Part shown: positions 17,011 through 25,328 of the stretch, in pieces
Position numbering within the stretch: position 1 is the first letter of the stretch
How the letters are laid out: each line of letters starts with the position of its first letter
NCBI GenBank assembly: GCA_019638595.1
Contig: JAHBTJ010000037.1
Location: forward strand, 1-40,603
Source of the DNA: Chitinophagaceae bacterium
GTDB taxonomy: Bacteria > Bacteroidota > Bacteroidia > Chitinophagales > Chitinophagaceae
Length of the DNA: 40,603 nucleotides
Direction of reading: 5' to 3'
Made by a program: the position numbers and the translations under genes
Notes under the pieces: generated by a model
Seen by the model: the letters and a program-made list of their open reading frames with translations, nothing else
The model's database searches: none
Told to the model about the DNA's origin: nothing

Positions 17011-18210
17011 CTATTGTTTGCCCGCTATGGCCGGTTTGATCTCTACCACGCCATCCCGGATACTTGCCCGGATATCGCTGTAACGGATAATGTCCAGGAA
17101 TTCCGAGAGCTTCACATCGCGGGAAATTCCTCCATTCAGAGTGTCCCCGGGAACGCCCTGCGGGTATTCCACCCTGATATCATACCATCGCTCTGCCTGG
17201 CGCATTACCGTTGTTACATCCGCATTTTTAAAATTGAATGTCCCGTTCTTCCATGCCATTACCAGCTCAAGGTCCACCTCTTTGTTCACCTCAATCTTAC
17301 TACCCACCTTTGCCTGCTGCCCCGGAAATATCAGCACCGGTTCGGCAGAAGCGGTATTTACTCTCACCGCCCCTTCCAGCAAAGTCACTTTCGTATCGGG
17401 CTCATCATTATATGCATTGATATTAAAATGAGTGCCCAGCACCTGCACTTCGGCAGGAATACCCGATTCAGGATTTATCTTCACGGCAAAAGGGATTTTT
17501 TTCCCCTGCCGGTCCTTTTGTTCCGCTACTTCAAAATAGGCCTCGCCCGAAACCTCCACCTTCCTTGCTCCACCGCTAAAATAAACCGGGTAATGAAGCG
17601 ATGATGCGGCATTCAGCCATACCTTCGTTCCGTCCGAGAGTATGAGCTTATACTGCCTTCCCCTGGGTGTAACAATGGAATTATATGCCACAACACCCGC
17701 AGCATCCCCCATGTCCTGATAACTCAGTGTTCCGTTCTTATTGAGAATGGAAGGACCGCCCTGCACCGCAATCGCTCCATCGGCAGTGGTATCCAGCAAA
17801 ATTTTTTGCCCGTTCGACAAGGTAAGGATGGCCCCGGTTTTTCCCGGCTGAGCATCGTTACTATGCCCCATTACAGCAACGGGCTCTGCCGGTTGCTTTT
17901 TTTCATTATCCCCCGACAATAATACCCATGTAAAAGCGCTGGCTCCCAGCAATAGAACGGCGGCCGCTACTTTCCACCATGACATTCTTTTGGGCATTTG
18001 TATGACCCTATCCTCCCTTTCCCCGGAAATTTCCGCAGATATGCGTTCCAATAATTCTCCTTCAAATAAAGCTTTCTCCTCGTCCGTCCACTCCCATGCC
18101 CCCTTTTCTTCCAGAGATGCATACCATCGTTCTATCGTTTGTTTTTCTTCTTCAGAACACAAACCTTCCCGGTAACGCTGCAATAAAATGATAGCCTGCT
18201 CTTTCGTCAT
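17011..18210 (-). CDS. FecR-family anti-sigma factor (locus 1)
   Basis: The 399-residue protein has an N-terminal cytoplasmic helical region (1-75) that would bind the ECF sigma factor, one membrane segment (about 80-99, WKVAAAVLLLGASAFTWVLL), a FecR domain with the SDGTKVWLNAASSLHYP and VSGEAYFEV signatures, and a C-terminal DUF4974 domain (NGTFNFKNADVTTVMRQAERWYDI) that contacts the STN domain of SusC. The N-terminal EEKQTIERWY is typical of the Bacteroidota form. It directly precedes susC. Its sigma partner is expected immediately upstream but is separated by a fatty-acid-hydroxylase gene and a 461-base repeat region. Confidence 0.95.
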   Translation of the reverse strand: MTKEQAIILLQRYREGLCSEEEKQTIERWYASLEEKGAWEWTDEEKALFEGELLERISAEISGEREDRVIQMPKRMSWWKVAAAVLLLGASAFTWVLLSGDNEKKQPAEPVAVMGHSNDAQPGKTGAILTLSNGQKILLDTTADGAIAVQGGPSILNKNGTLSYQDMGDAAGVVAYNSIVTPRGRQYKLILSDGTKVWLNAASSLHYPVYFSGGARKVEVSGEAYFEVAEQKDRQGKKIPFAVKINPESGIPAEVQVLGTHFNINAYNDEPDTKVTLLEGAVRVNTASAEPVLIFPGQQAKVGSKIEVNKEVDLELVMAWKNGTFNFKNADVTTVMRQAERWYDIRVEYPQGVPGDTLNGGISRDVKLSEFLDIIRYSDIRASIRDGVVEIKPAIAGKQ

Positions 18211-18290
18211 GATTGTAAAAACAAGAACCTTTTACAGGAACTTTTTTAACAGGTTACACGAACAATAAAAAAGTAGTAGATGGTGAGAAG

Positions 18291-18640
18291 AAAATTTATG
18301 GTTTGTGCTGTGAGCAGTCAGCAATGGGCTTTGAGCTATGGGCTATGGGCAGTCAGCTATCAGCCGGTCTTGTCATTCAGAGTGAACAAATAGCTGCCTG
18401 GTTAAAAGTGATACATTTTCGTGAGCGAAGAATCTGCCGGGAGGTGTAAGGTGTAAGCACAAATAGCTGTCAGCTGTGGGCTGTCAGCTATCAGTCGTCA
18501 GCTATCAGCATGGCACAGTGTTTAGGTGTAAGGCATAAGGAGTAGGGCGTAAGATGAGCCGTAAACCTGAAACAATACACTACAAACCCGAAACCTGTAA
18601 CCTGAAACTTGCAACCTGCAACTTTAAACCATAAATCTTT
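18291..18640. repeat. Dispersed degenerate repeat cluster R1
   Basis: The 461-base gap 18211-18671 has no gene. It holds degenerate direct repeats: GTCAGCTATCAG occurs three times exactly (18352-18363, 18483-18494, 18497-18508), GGGCTATGGGC-type units are interspersed, and a second module near 18558-18635 has repeated AACCTG and CTGAAAC words with GCAACCTGCAAC at 18611-18622. A segment near 18375-18440 (GTCATTCAGAGTGA ... GAGCGAAGAATCTGCC) resembles a repeat common in many bacterial genomes. The same words recur at 19646-19749, 21136-21257 and 32488-32870. Confidence 0.75.
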
Positions 18641-18671
18641 GATGCTACTCCCCTTTCTGCTCCAACGTATT

Positions 18672-19625
18672 TCAATTTTTTTTGCGGAACGACCTGTTCT
18701 TCTTTTTAAATGGTGTTGGATGAAAAAGATATTCCTTTATCGTTCTGGGTTGTTCTACATCATCCAGTCCTACTTTCGGGAACTCATCTTTGACAGGGAA
18801 ATGCACGGTACCAAACAACTGATCCCATACAGGAAAGAAAGCTGCAAAATTTTTATTGTAATGTTCCTTTTCAATAGAATGATGCAGCCTGTGATAGACA
18901 TTGTCTGCAAAAATCCGTCGCAACGGGCCCAAACTAACCCTCGAGTTCATATGAATAAATTGACCATAAAAGGCGTAAAAAGAAGAAAGGATAGCAAGTT
19001 GAGGGGCATCAATCCTGATCAATATTGCTAAAGGCAAAGCAACAAAAGGAATACGCCATAGCTCTTCTGAAAAATGATGGTAGGAAACTACTGAATTTAA
19101 ATTCCTGATAGAGTGATGCGTTTTGTGGAACTCCCAAAAAAAGGGCACTGTATGTTGAAGCCTGTGAAACCAATAATAAAAGAAATCAAATATCAAGAGT
19201 GAGGATACGATCAAAAGAATATTCAGTAAAAGAGGCGGTAAAAAAAGACCGGAACTCAATGACTGAAAAGACAAATGAACAACGGGACCTAAATTAAGAT
19301 ATTGAATCAGCATAATAGATAACAATCCAATAAAATAATTTGCCTGAATAGAAATGACCCAAAATAACATACCGCCCTTATGGTCTTCGCTGTCTTTTTC
19401 GTTTGGCAAAACCAGTTCAATTAATACCAGCGGCAAAATCGTGAGCATAAATCCCAAGTATCCGGCAATGTTATTTCGCCAAAATGATGAATCAATAAAG
19501 CCAGGCAGCCAGTTATTGAACAAAAAATTTTTTACCCGAAAGATTATCTCAAAAACGATCAGCAAGACTACCAGGCCAATAGCCAGTACAGCGTAATTAC
19601 TTTTCGATTTTGTCGCAATTTTCAT
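18672..19625 (-). CDS. Fatty acid hydroxylase / sterol desaturase family membrane protein
   Basis: The protein has 317 residues with several membrane segments (about 10-28, 52-75, 86-110, 128-150, 192-220). The di-iron histidine motifs of this superfamily are clear: HRLQH (154-158), HKTHH (167-171), H225 and HRLHH (245-249). Family members hydroxylate or desaturate lipids, sterols, carotenoids or ether lipids; the substrate cannot be told from sequence. The C-terminus is basic (KKKNRSFRKKN). The gene lies between the ECF sigma gene and the fecR gene of locus 1, on the same strand, with degenerate repeats at both ends, which is not the usual arrangement and suggests insertion into an older sigma/fecR pair. 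Confidence 0.9.
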   Translation of the reverse strand: MKIATKSKSNYAVLAIGLVVLLIVFEIIFRVKNFLFNNWLPGFIDSSFWRNNIAGYLGFMLTILPLVLIELVLPNEKDSEDHKGGMLFWVISIQANYFIGLLSIMLIQYLNLGPVVHLSFQSLSSGLFLPPLLLNILLIVSSLLIFDFFYYWFHRLQHTVPFFWEFHKTHHSIRNLNSVVSYHHFSEELWRIPFVALPLAILIRIDAPQLAILSSFYAFYGQFIHMNSRVSLGPLRRIFADNVYHRLHHSIEKEHYNKNFAAFFPVWDQLFGTVHFPVKDEFPKVGLDDVEQPRTIKEYLFHPTPFKKKNRSFRKKN

Positions 19626-19645
19626 ATCGCAATTTAAAATAAATT

Positions 19646-19749
19646 TAGCTTTCAGCCATGGGCTATCAGCAATGAGCCTTGGGCTATGAGCAATTTATGG
19701 TGTATGGTTTTTTATCTATAGTTGAAACTATAAACCAGCAACCTGCAAC
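19646..19749. repeat. Dispersed degenerate repeat cluster R2
   Basis: GGGCTATCAGCAATGAG-type units lie upstream of the hydroxylase gene, followed by TTTATGG/TATGGTTT words and GCAACCTGCAAC (19738-19749), the same 12-mer as at 18611-18622. The cluster overlaps the last codons and the stop of the sigma factor gene. Confidence 0.7.
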
Positions 19750-20324
19750 ATCGTTGCCATGCATACCAGCAGCGATATTGTAAGTTCACTTACGGAAGTA
19801 CGGAGCGATTTAAGGGCGTTGCTTAATTGTTTTCTCACCGTATTTTCAGCAATTCCCAAATGATCTGCAATTTCTTTATACGACATTCTTTCATTCCGGC
19901 TTAAAAGGTATACTTCCTGCATTTTTGGCGGCAGGCTGGCAACAGCCCGGTCTAATTTATGCTGCAGTTCCCTGTATTCACAATGCAGTATAGGGTCGGG
20001 CGCTTCTGCCGCTATACTACCGGATAAAGTTTGTAAATAATTATGGCGGGTTATATTCCTTTCAATATACCGTATAGCCACATTGCGCACGCTTTTCAGC
20101 AGGTAAACAACCAGCGGTCCTCTCAGCTCAATTTCCATCCTGCGCTTCCACACAGAGACAAATACTTCCTGCACAATATCCCGGGCGTCTTCGCGCGAAC
20201 GGGTAATTTTTAGAACCTGCAATGCCAGCCGCTCCCAATGCCTGCGGTATATTTCCGCAAATGCCGCCGCATCGCTGTTGCGCAGCAATTGCATTAATGC
20301 ATCGTCAGTCAGTTGTTGATACAT
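19728..20324 (-). CDS. ECF sigma-70 factor (locus 1)
   Basis: The product has 198 residues from the ATG at 20324 (MYQQLTDDAL); an upstream in-frame TTG would put the start inside the likely promoter. Region 2 is visible in AFAEIYRRHWERLALQVLKI and DARDIVQEVFVSVWKRR, and region 4 in LPPKMQEVYLLSRNERMSYKEIADHLGIAENTVRKQL. A hydrophobic tail follows (LTISLLVCMATMLQVAGL), whose last six residues and stop codon are encoded by a dispersed repeat. It is expected to be held by the FecR protein and to direct transcription of susC and downstream genes. The promoter candidate at 20352-20359 and the palindrome at 20488-20499 lie upstream. Confidence 0.93.
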   Translation of the reverse strand: MYQQLTDDALMQLLRNSDAAAFAEIYRRHWERLALQVLKITRSREDARDIVQEVFVSVWKRRMEIELRGPLVVYLLKSVRNVAIRYIERNITRHNYLQTLSGSIAAEAPDPILHCEYRELQHKLDRAVASLPPKMQEVYLLSRNERMSYKEIADHLGIAENTVRKQLSNALKSLRTSVSELTISLLVCMATMLQVAGL

Positions 20325-20351
20325 GGAATGGCTATTATTAAAAGCAATAGC

Positions 20352-20359
20352 CAAATTTA
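20352..20359 (-). promoter_or_regulatory. Candidate -7 element of sigma gene (locus 1)
   Basis: On the minus strand this reads TAAATTTG, a full match to TAnnTTTG. It lies 27 bases before the ATG at 20324. The -33 element is not clear. Its position supports the ATG over the upstream TTG start. Confidence 0.45.
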
Positions 20360-20487
20360 TACAAAATAAAAATCATAAACTATCATGTACATACATGCAC
20401 CGGCGGTTTGTATGCAATAAAAAGCTATGCATATCCCGGAAAAGCCTTACCCGTAAACAGTTTCATGACGTAAAGTATGCCCATCAC

Positions 20488-20499
20488 GCAAACGTTTGC
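20488..20499. promoter_or_regulatory. LacI-family operator-like palindrome
   Basis: GCAAACGTTTGC is a perfect 12-bp palindrome of the LacI/GalR/PurR type (central CG, AAACGTTT core). It sits in the 238-base gap between the divergent sigma gene and the pentapeptide-repeat gene, 63 bases before the latter. No LacI-type regulator gene is in the window. Near it, CATGTA/TACATG (20384-20397) is a weaker inverted repeat, and TATATTTA (20541-20548) is a near-match to the -7 box for the plus-strand gene. Confidence 0.6.
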
Positions 20500-20562
20500 C
20501 GAAAAATTCCGGGAGGAATAATTTACTGATTTACAAAACGTATATTTAGCGCTGTAAAGCAC

Positions 20563-21135
20563 ATGGCAAACAAATACACAGAAGATAAAACATTCGAAGC
20601 AGGGGATTTTACAACAACGACTATCCAGCCGGGAGAATACGATCACTGCGTTTTTTCCGGCTGCAACTTTTCAAATACCAGCTTTACAGGTATTCATTTT
20701 ATTGAATGCACTTTTACCCACTGCGACCTGAGCCTGGCCAGCCTTGTACAAACCGTTTTCAGGGATGTGCAGTTCAATGATTGTAAGTTGCTGGGATTAC
20801 GGTTCGACGATTGTGACAGCTTTTTGCTTTCCTTTGAATTCAATCGCTGCGTATTAAATTTTTCTTCTTTCTTTACACTCAAATTAAAGAAAACAAAATT
20901 CAGCAGTTGTGAGCTGCAGCAGGTTGACTTTACAGAAGCAGACCTCACGGAAGCGGTTTTCAGTAATTGCGATCTGTCAGGATCAATGTTTGACAATACG
21001 ATCCTGGAAAAAGCCGATCTCGGCACATCATTTAATTATACTATTGACCCGGAAAGAAACCGCATCAAAAAAGCGCGATTTTCACTTGCAGGTTTACCAG
21101 GATTGCTGGGTAAATATGATATTGACATTGTGTAA
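20563..21135 (+). CDS. Pentapeptide-repeat protein (Qnr/MfpA-like fold)
   Basis: The 190-residue protein is built of A(D/N)LXX-type five-residue units from about residue 28 to 155 (for example CVFSGCNFSNTSF, FTEADLTEAVFSNCDLSGSMF), expected to form a right-handed quadrilateral beta helix. There is no signal peptide. Length and layout, with an interruption near the middle (LSFEFNRCVLNFSSFFTL), resemble the Qnr/MfpA group that mimics DNA and protects gyrase, but chromosomal members often have unknown roles, so resistance should not be assumed. It is a single-gene unit; a dispersed repeat begins four bases after its stop. Confidence 0.88.
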   Translation: MANKYTEDKTFEAGDFTTTTIQPGEYDHCVFSGCNFSNTSFTGIHFIECTFTHCDLSLASLVQTVFRDVQFNDCKLLGLRFDDCDSFLLSFEFNRCVLNFSSFFTLKLKKTKFSSCELQQVDFTEADLTEAVFSNCDLSGSMFDNTILEKADLGTSFNYTIDPERNRIKKARFSLAGLPGLLGKYDIDIV

Positions 21136-21257
21136 ACGGGTTGCAGGTTTCAGGTTACAGGTTTGTAGTTTATTGTTTCAAACTACAAACAAAAAACCAT
21201 AAACTGATTGCTGACGGCTGATAGCTGATGACCCACAGCCGATAGCTCACTGCTCAC
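21136..21257. repeat. Dispersed degenerate repeat cluster R3
   Basis: GTTGCAGGTT (21140-21149) starts a module inverted relative to R1, then an 11-bp perfect inverted repeat GTTTGTAGTTT/AAACTACAAAC (21161-21171/21180-21190), CCATAAACTG, CTGATAGCTGA (21218-21228; reverse complement of the R1 word) and GATAGCTCAC (21241-21250). It fills the gap between convergent genes and overlaps the 3' end of the phosphatase gene. Confidence 0.72.
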
Positions 21258-22473
21258 TCCACCTGTTAAGCATATTTTCAGGCGCTTCAATAACGATCTT
21301 ATAAAAAGAAGAAGACTTATTGCTCACATCAATAACCGCTTCCTGCTTTGTAAGCGGCACGGTGGCAACCAGGCTGTATTCATCTTTGCCGCCTTCTTTA
21401 AAACGATTGGTGGTAGCCAGCCATATCTTTGCATTGCCTTTTTTAGCTACTGCTTTCCATGTTACCCGCAGCTTACCGTTCTCCAGTGTAGCATTGGCCG
21501 AAGTGGCTGAAATATTTCCCGTAAGTGGAATGCCGTCTACTTCCATCAACTGCTCTTTTGGGATAGTAATATTTAAGAAAGAAGCGATAGAAGGCATGAT
21601 ATCCACCACGCCCGGGTTACCCGTTTTAAAATAATTATTCAATCCTTTGGCATTGGTAACGATCCAGGTAGCCCGTTCCCTGTCTGACTGCCCGCCATGC
21701 CCTTTACCATTGCTCGCGCTTCTTCCATGATCGGTAGTAATGTATATTACCCAGTCTTCCTTAAAATTCTGCTCACGGTATTGTATGGCTGCCCAAAGCC
21801 TCCCCATCTGGTTATCCATCATTTCAACCGCTTTATAAAACTCCGGGCTGTCGCCATACATATGCCCCATATCATCTGTATATTCTAAATATACCCAGGA
21901 AAGATCAGGCGCTTCTTTTTTAATATAGTCTGTGGCATTATTTACTACTGCCTCATCAATGCGGTGCATAAAATCTCTTTGCTTATCATGCGGATAATTT
22001 ACGGTGTCTAATTCCAGTCCGTCAAAATAATAATCCAGTTTCAGGTTACCGGTAGCAGCAAGATTTTCTCCTACCAGCTTTGTCCGGTTATCTTCCCAAC
22101 TGGAAAATACCGCTGCTTTTTTTTGCGGGTATTGTTCTTTAAAAAACCGGAAGATCGTCCAGTAGCTGTAATTAGGCTCCGCGATATCATTATCCCAAAC
22201 ATTGTGCTTATTCACCCATGTGCCGGTGAGCAGGCTGTTATAGCCAACGGCGGATATAGTAGGCGTTTCAGAATAGCCACCCTTTTCTCCACCTACATGC
22301 GCCCGGGTATACCCGCCTACTTTGGCAATGGCATCGAGGTTAGGTGTATTTAATTTTTCAATTACATCAGATGAAATGCCATCTACTATAACGAAAAGGG
22401 CTTTTTTAGACGATTGCGCTGTACATACACCGGCAAATACAATAGCGGCTAAACAAATAATAAAATGCTTCAT
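21247..22473 (-). CDS. Alkaline phosphatase superfamily protein (type I phosphodiesterase/pyrophosphatase-like)
   Basis: The 408-residue protein has a signal peptide (1-19). Metal and nucleophile motifs of the superfamily are visible: FVIVDG with Asp31, SETPTISAVGYNSLLTG (68-84, nucleophile Thr72 or Ser74), KHNVWDN, YTDDMGHMYG (Asp200/Asp201, His204), TTDHGRS (Asp248, His249) and GHGG (His259). It probably hydrolyses phosphate mono- or diesters in the periplasm with two metal ions. A C-terminal beta-rich part (about 320-408) resembles a small add-on domain. It is the last gene of locus 2, 49 bases past the metallophosphoesterase. Its stop codon lies within a dispersed repeat. Confidence 0.9.
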   Translation of the reverse strand: MKHFIICLAAIVFAGVCTAQSSKKALFVIVDGISSDVIEKLNTPNLDAIAKVGGYTRAHVGGEKGGYSETPTISAVGYNSLLTGTWVNKHNVWDNDIAEPNYSYWTIFRFFKEQYPQKKAAVFSSWEDNRTKLVGENLAATGNLKLDYYFDGLELDTVNYPHDKQRDFMHRIDEAVVNNATDYIKKEAPDLSWVYLEYTDDMGHMYGDSPEFYKAVEMMDNQMGRLWAAIQYREQNFKEDWVIYITTDHGRSASNGKGHGGQSDRERATWIVTNAKGLNNYFKTGNPGVVDIMPSIASFLNITIPKEQLMEVDGIPLTGNISATSANATLENGKLRVTWKAVAKKGNAKIWLATTNRFKEGGKDEYSLVATVPLTKQEAVIDVSNKSSSFYKIVIEAPENMLNRWSEQ

Positions 22474-22522
22474 ACTATTTTTTCTGATCGTTTTAAAAGA
22501 AATATAAACCTAGTGTAAACAA

Positions 22523-23422
22523 TTACTGTCCGTGGGGATAATACTCATTCGTTACCGATCCATCCGCGTATAGCTTCAATATAGCATATCCCGGTGGCGT
22601 TTCGAGATAGTATCCCGGTCCTGCACTTTCCTTATCGCCCTTTCCCCACCAAAATCCGCTCATAGCACCATTGCAGCAATACCACACATTATTGTACAGA
22701 ACCTTATCGTATAGGTGATTGTGCCCGCTTAATACCACACGCACCTTGTCGCGGTGCTGGTAAAAAAGATCTTTTAATTTCTTATTGTCTGAATGATTGC
22801 CGCCCACTAATACAGGTGTTGCGCCAAACACCGGGAAATGCGACATCAGTAAAACAGGTGTGCCGGATGGCAGTGCGGCAAGATCCCGCTCCAGCCATTG
22901 ATACTGCTCATCATCCAGCTTTATACCCGGATTGTTACCATCCAGGATAATAAAATGCCAGCCCTTTTTTGAAAAGCTGTAATAGCGGTGGGGAATATTG
23001 AGTTGTTTTACAACATATTCTTTTCCATACATAGCATCGGTTTTATCCGGCGCGGCCCACCAGGGATCATGATTGCCTATACAACTGTATACTTCATAAC
23101 CCGTAAGCTCCTTCATGCAATCAAGCCACACATTCCATTGTTCATTTACCCTTGCCCTGGTTATATCATTATAATCCGCCGCATGAATGGAATCACCGCC
23201 GTTCAATATAAAATCAATTTTTTGCTGCTTTACAAGCTTCAAACATTTTTTGAAGCGGACGGGAGCTTCTTCATCAGGACGTATATGCACATCCGTTATA
23301 TGAGCAACGGTAAGAACCGGCTTGGGTTGTTTAGCATCTTGTTCATTTGCCTCTGCCGCACCGCCTGTTAAGGCAGTTGCCGCCAGCAAACCAACCTGTT
23401 TTAATACACTTCTTCTTTTCAT
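22523..23422 (-). CDS. Calcineurin-like metallophosphoesterase with Tat-type signal
   Basis: The protein has 299 residues. The N-terminus MKRRSVLKQVGLLAATAL fits a twin-arginine signal (RRSVLK). Calcineurin-type motifs are all present in order: ITDVHI (Asp44, His46), NGGDS (Asp77), IGNHD (116-119), LMSHFP and LSGHNHLYD. A dinuclear-metal phosphodiesterase or phosphatase is expected. Tat export would allow folding and metal loading in the cytoplasm. With the neighbouring alkaline-phosphatase-type enzyme it could act stepwise, diester first and monoester second; that is inference. It follows susD of locus 2 across a strong hairpin. Confidence 0.92.
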   Translation of the reverse strand: MKRRSVLKQVGLLAATALTGGAAEANEQDAKQPKPVLTVAHITDVHIRPDEEAPVRFKKCLKLVKQQKIDFILNGGDSIHAADYNDITRARVNEQWNVWLDCMKELTGYEVYSCIGNHDPWWAAPDKTDAMYGKEYVVKQLNIPHRYYSFSKKGWHFIILDGNNPGIKLDDEQYQWLERDLAALPSGTPVLLMSHFPVFGATPVLVGGNHSDNKKLKDLFYQHRDKVRVVLSGHNHLYDKVLYNNVWYCCNGAMSGFWWGKGDKESAGPGYYLETPPGYAILKLYADGSVTNEYYPHGQ

Positions 23423-23435
23423 ACAATACAGAACA

Positions 23436-23472
23436 AACAGCAGGACCGAAGATCGTTTCCTGTCCTGCTGTT
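23436..23472 (-). terminator. Hairpin after susD of locus 2
   Basis: AACAGCAGGAC (23436-23446) and GTCCTGCTGTT (23462-23472) form a perfect 11-bp stem with a 15-base loop, lying between the susD stop and the metallophosphoesterase start. The minus-strand tail (TGTTCTGTATTGT) is moderately U-rich, so it may be a partial terminator or an RNA-stability element, in the same place as the terminator in locus 1. Confidence 0.6.
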
Positions 23473-23487
23473 ACTGATTAAAATAAT

Positions 23488-25290
23488 TTATTGCCATCCA
23501 AACAACTGTTGCAGCGCAGGGTTTAAAGTAACCTGGTTGAACGGAATAGGACGATAATAATACTTGGGATCAATGAACTGGCGCGCAGTTACCTCGGTAA
23601 CAGTTGTGCCGCCGGCATTACCGTTTTTAAGATAAACAGTAACATCTTCGCCAAAGCTTCCTGCCTTGTAATACACTAATTTTTCACCAAGCGAATTTGT
23701 TTCTTTAGCATCTTCATTGGGTATGGTAGCACCCTTATCTATCAGTTTAATATCGGCTATACCATCACCGGTAAGATCAAAATTGCCCAGGCCTGAAAAA
23801 TACATGCCTTCCGGTATTTTCTCCAGCTCTTTACCGGCAGCCCATCTCATCAAATCATCGAACCTGTAACCTTCCATGGCGAATTCTACTCTCTTTTCAC
23901 GACGTACCTCTAAAATCACACCCTGGTTGGCGCCTGATACATTGGGATATTTTGCCGCCAATACCGGGTCGGGATTGCTGTTCGCCCATGCCATATTTAG
24001 TCCGGGAAGCCCTACCCTCGTGCGTAGTAAATTCACACTCTCATCCAGATCCTGCTGCGTGAGCGTTTCCAGTTCCGCTTTTGCTTCGGCATATATAAGC
24101 AAAGCTTCGGCATAGCGGTATGCGGGAAAATCAACATCAGCAATTGTTTTACTGTCTGTGCTATTGATATACCCTTTCAACTGGTGATATCCTGTAAAGT
24201 TCTTATTCAGTCTTTGAACATAGGGTTTGGGATTGGGAGCATTGGTAGCAAATACAAAACCGGGATATATCAATGTAGCCGACAAGCGCGGGTCGCGGTT
24301 TTGGAACTCCTGCACAAACCCAAATGTTTGATAGCCTGCCTGCGTCGTAAACCTGCTGCCATCTTTCATCAGGTAGGTTTGCACCAGGTCGCGGGAAGGC
24401 GACATTTCATAATCCAGTATGTTGCCGTTGCCACCGCCACGTTTCAGATCCTGGTCGTAAATACTTGCCAGCAATACTTCTTCATTGCCGGTAAGGCTGG
24501 CACTCGTAAATAGCCCTTCATATGAGTCGTGCAACTTGAAGTTGCCTGAACTAATAATTTCTTTTGATACCTGGGCTGCCAGTTGCAATAGTCCGTCAGC
24601 GCTGCTTTCAAGACCAAGCTCGTCATGGTATTTCCTGTAAGTGCCCTCGTACAAAGCAGTTCGTGCCTGCACCAGTTTCATCACCCATATATCGGGCGTA
24701 CCCGAAGGTATGATATCTGCAAATTTGTCTTTCACATTCGCAGCAGCAAAAGCAAGATCAGCCATCACGCTGTCCATCACCAGAGCCCTTGGATCGCGGG
24801 GCTTATACAAATCCACCGTATCAGAAGGGTTAAGTGTTCTTGAATACCAGGGCACATCAGAATAGCGCTTCACCTTGTCTATGTAAAATAAGGCACGGTA
24901 ATACTTCGCTAGTCCCACATAATGGTTTTTTACAGCGTCTGTTACATTGGCTTTGGAATAATTATCAAGAAAGTAGTTGATATTCCTGAGCCGGCCCCAA
25001 CTCCATCCCGATGTAATATTCTGCGAGCTGGGATTGCCGGTCATAATAGATTTAACTTCTACTGCCCCGGTAGTAGCTTTATCATCTGTATCCTGGTCTG
25101 AGAGGTAGTTGCCCCTGCCTGGTATAGTTAAAAGCCCGTTTATATACAATGAAAGGTCTTCTTCAGATTTAAAGAATAATTCAGGCGGTACCTCTGTTTG
25201 CGGGTACCGGTCCATAAAATCCTTTTTACAGGAGGTTGCCAGCAGCACCATACAGGCTAATAAGGTATATATGTTGATGAACTTTTTCAT
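23488..25290 (-). CDS. SusD/RagB-family nutrient-binding lipoprotein (locus 2)
   Basis: The 600-residue product has a lipobox (LLATSC, followed by KKDFMDRYPQTEVP), typical for SusD. Landmarks are FFKSEEDLSLYINGLL, GLAKYYRALFYIDKVKRYSDVPW near residue 135, RYAEALLIYAEAKAELE and VRREKRVEFAMEGYRFDDLMRW. The C-terminus ends YYRPIPFNQVTLNPALQQ, also typical. It would cap the SusC channel and bind the ligand at the cell surface. It starts 38 bases after susC. Confidence 0.96.
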   Translation of the reverse strand: MKKFINIYTLLACMVLLATSCKKDFMDRYPQTEVPPELFFKSEEDLSLYINGLLTIPGRGNYLSDQDTDDKATTGAVEVKSIMTGNPSSQNITSGWSWGRLRNINYFLDNYSKANVTDAVKNHYVGLAKYYRALFYIDKVKRYSDVPWYSRTLNPSDTVDLYKPRDPRALVMDSVMADLAFAAANVKDKFADIIPSGTPDIWVMKLVQARTALYEGTYRKYHDELGLESSADGLLQLAAQVSKEIISSGNFKLHDSYEGLFTSASLTGNEEVLLASIYDQDLKRGGGNGNILDYEMSPSRDLVQTYLMKDGSRFTTQAGYQTFGFVQEFQNRDPRLSATLIYPGFVFATNAPNPKPYVQRLNKNFTGYHQLKGYINSTDSKTIADVDFPAYRYAEALLIYAEAKAELETLTQQDLDESVNLLRTRVGLPGLNMAWANSNPDPVLAAKYPNVSGANQGVILEVRREKRVEFAMEGYRFDDLMRWAAGKELEKIPEGMYFSGLGNFDLTGDGIADIKLIDKGATIPNEDAKETNSLGEKLVYYKAGSFGEDVTVYLKNGNAGGTTVTEVTARQFIDPKYYYRPIPFNQVTLNPALQQLFGWQ

Positions 25291-25328
25291 GCGATTTCTT
25301 TTTCTGTTAATAAACTGTCATGTATCTA

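Noticed and set aside
17014-17604. 196-codon plus-strand frame opposite fecR
   Set aside because: The minus strand shows complete FecR and DUF4974 domains; the antisense frame is a shadow.
18291-18640. Short peptide genes inside the repeat cluster
   Set aside because: Frames are made by repeat words and are not kept between repeat clusters.
20563-21135. Quinolone resistance gene (qnr)
   Set aside because: Only the pentapeptide-repeat fold is supported; the sequence does not show a named Qnr type, so no resistance call is made.
21161-21190. Terminator of the pentapeptide gene
   Set aside because: The perfect 11-bp inverted repeat lacks a T run on either coding strand side and belongs to the dispersed repeat.
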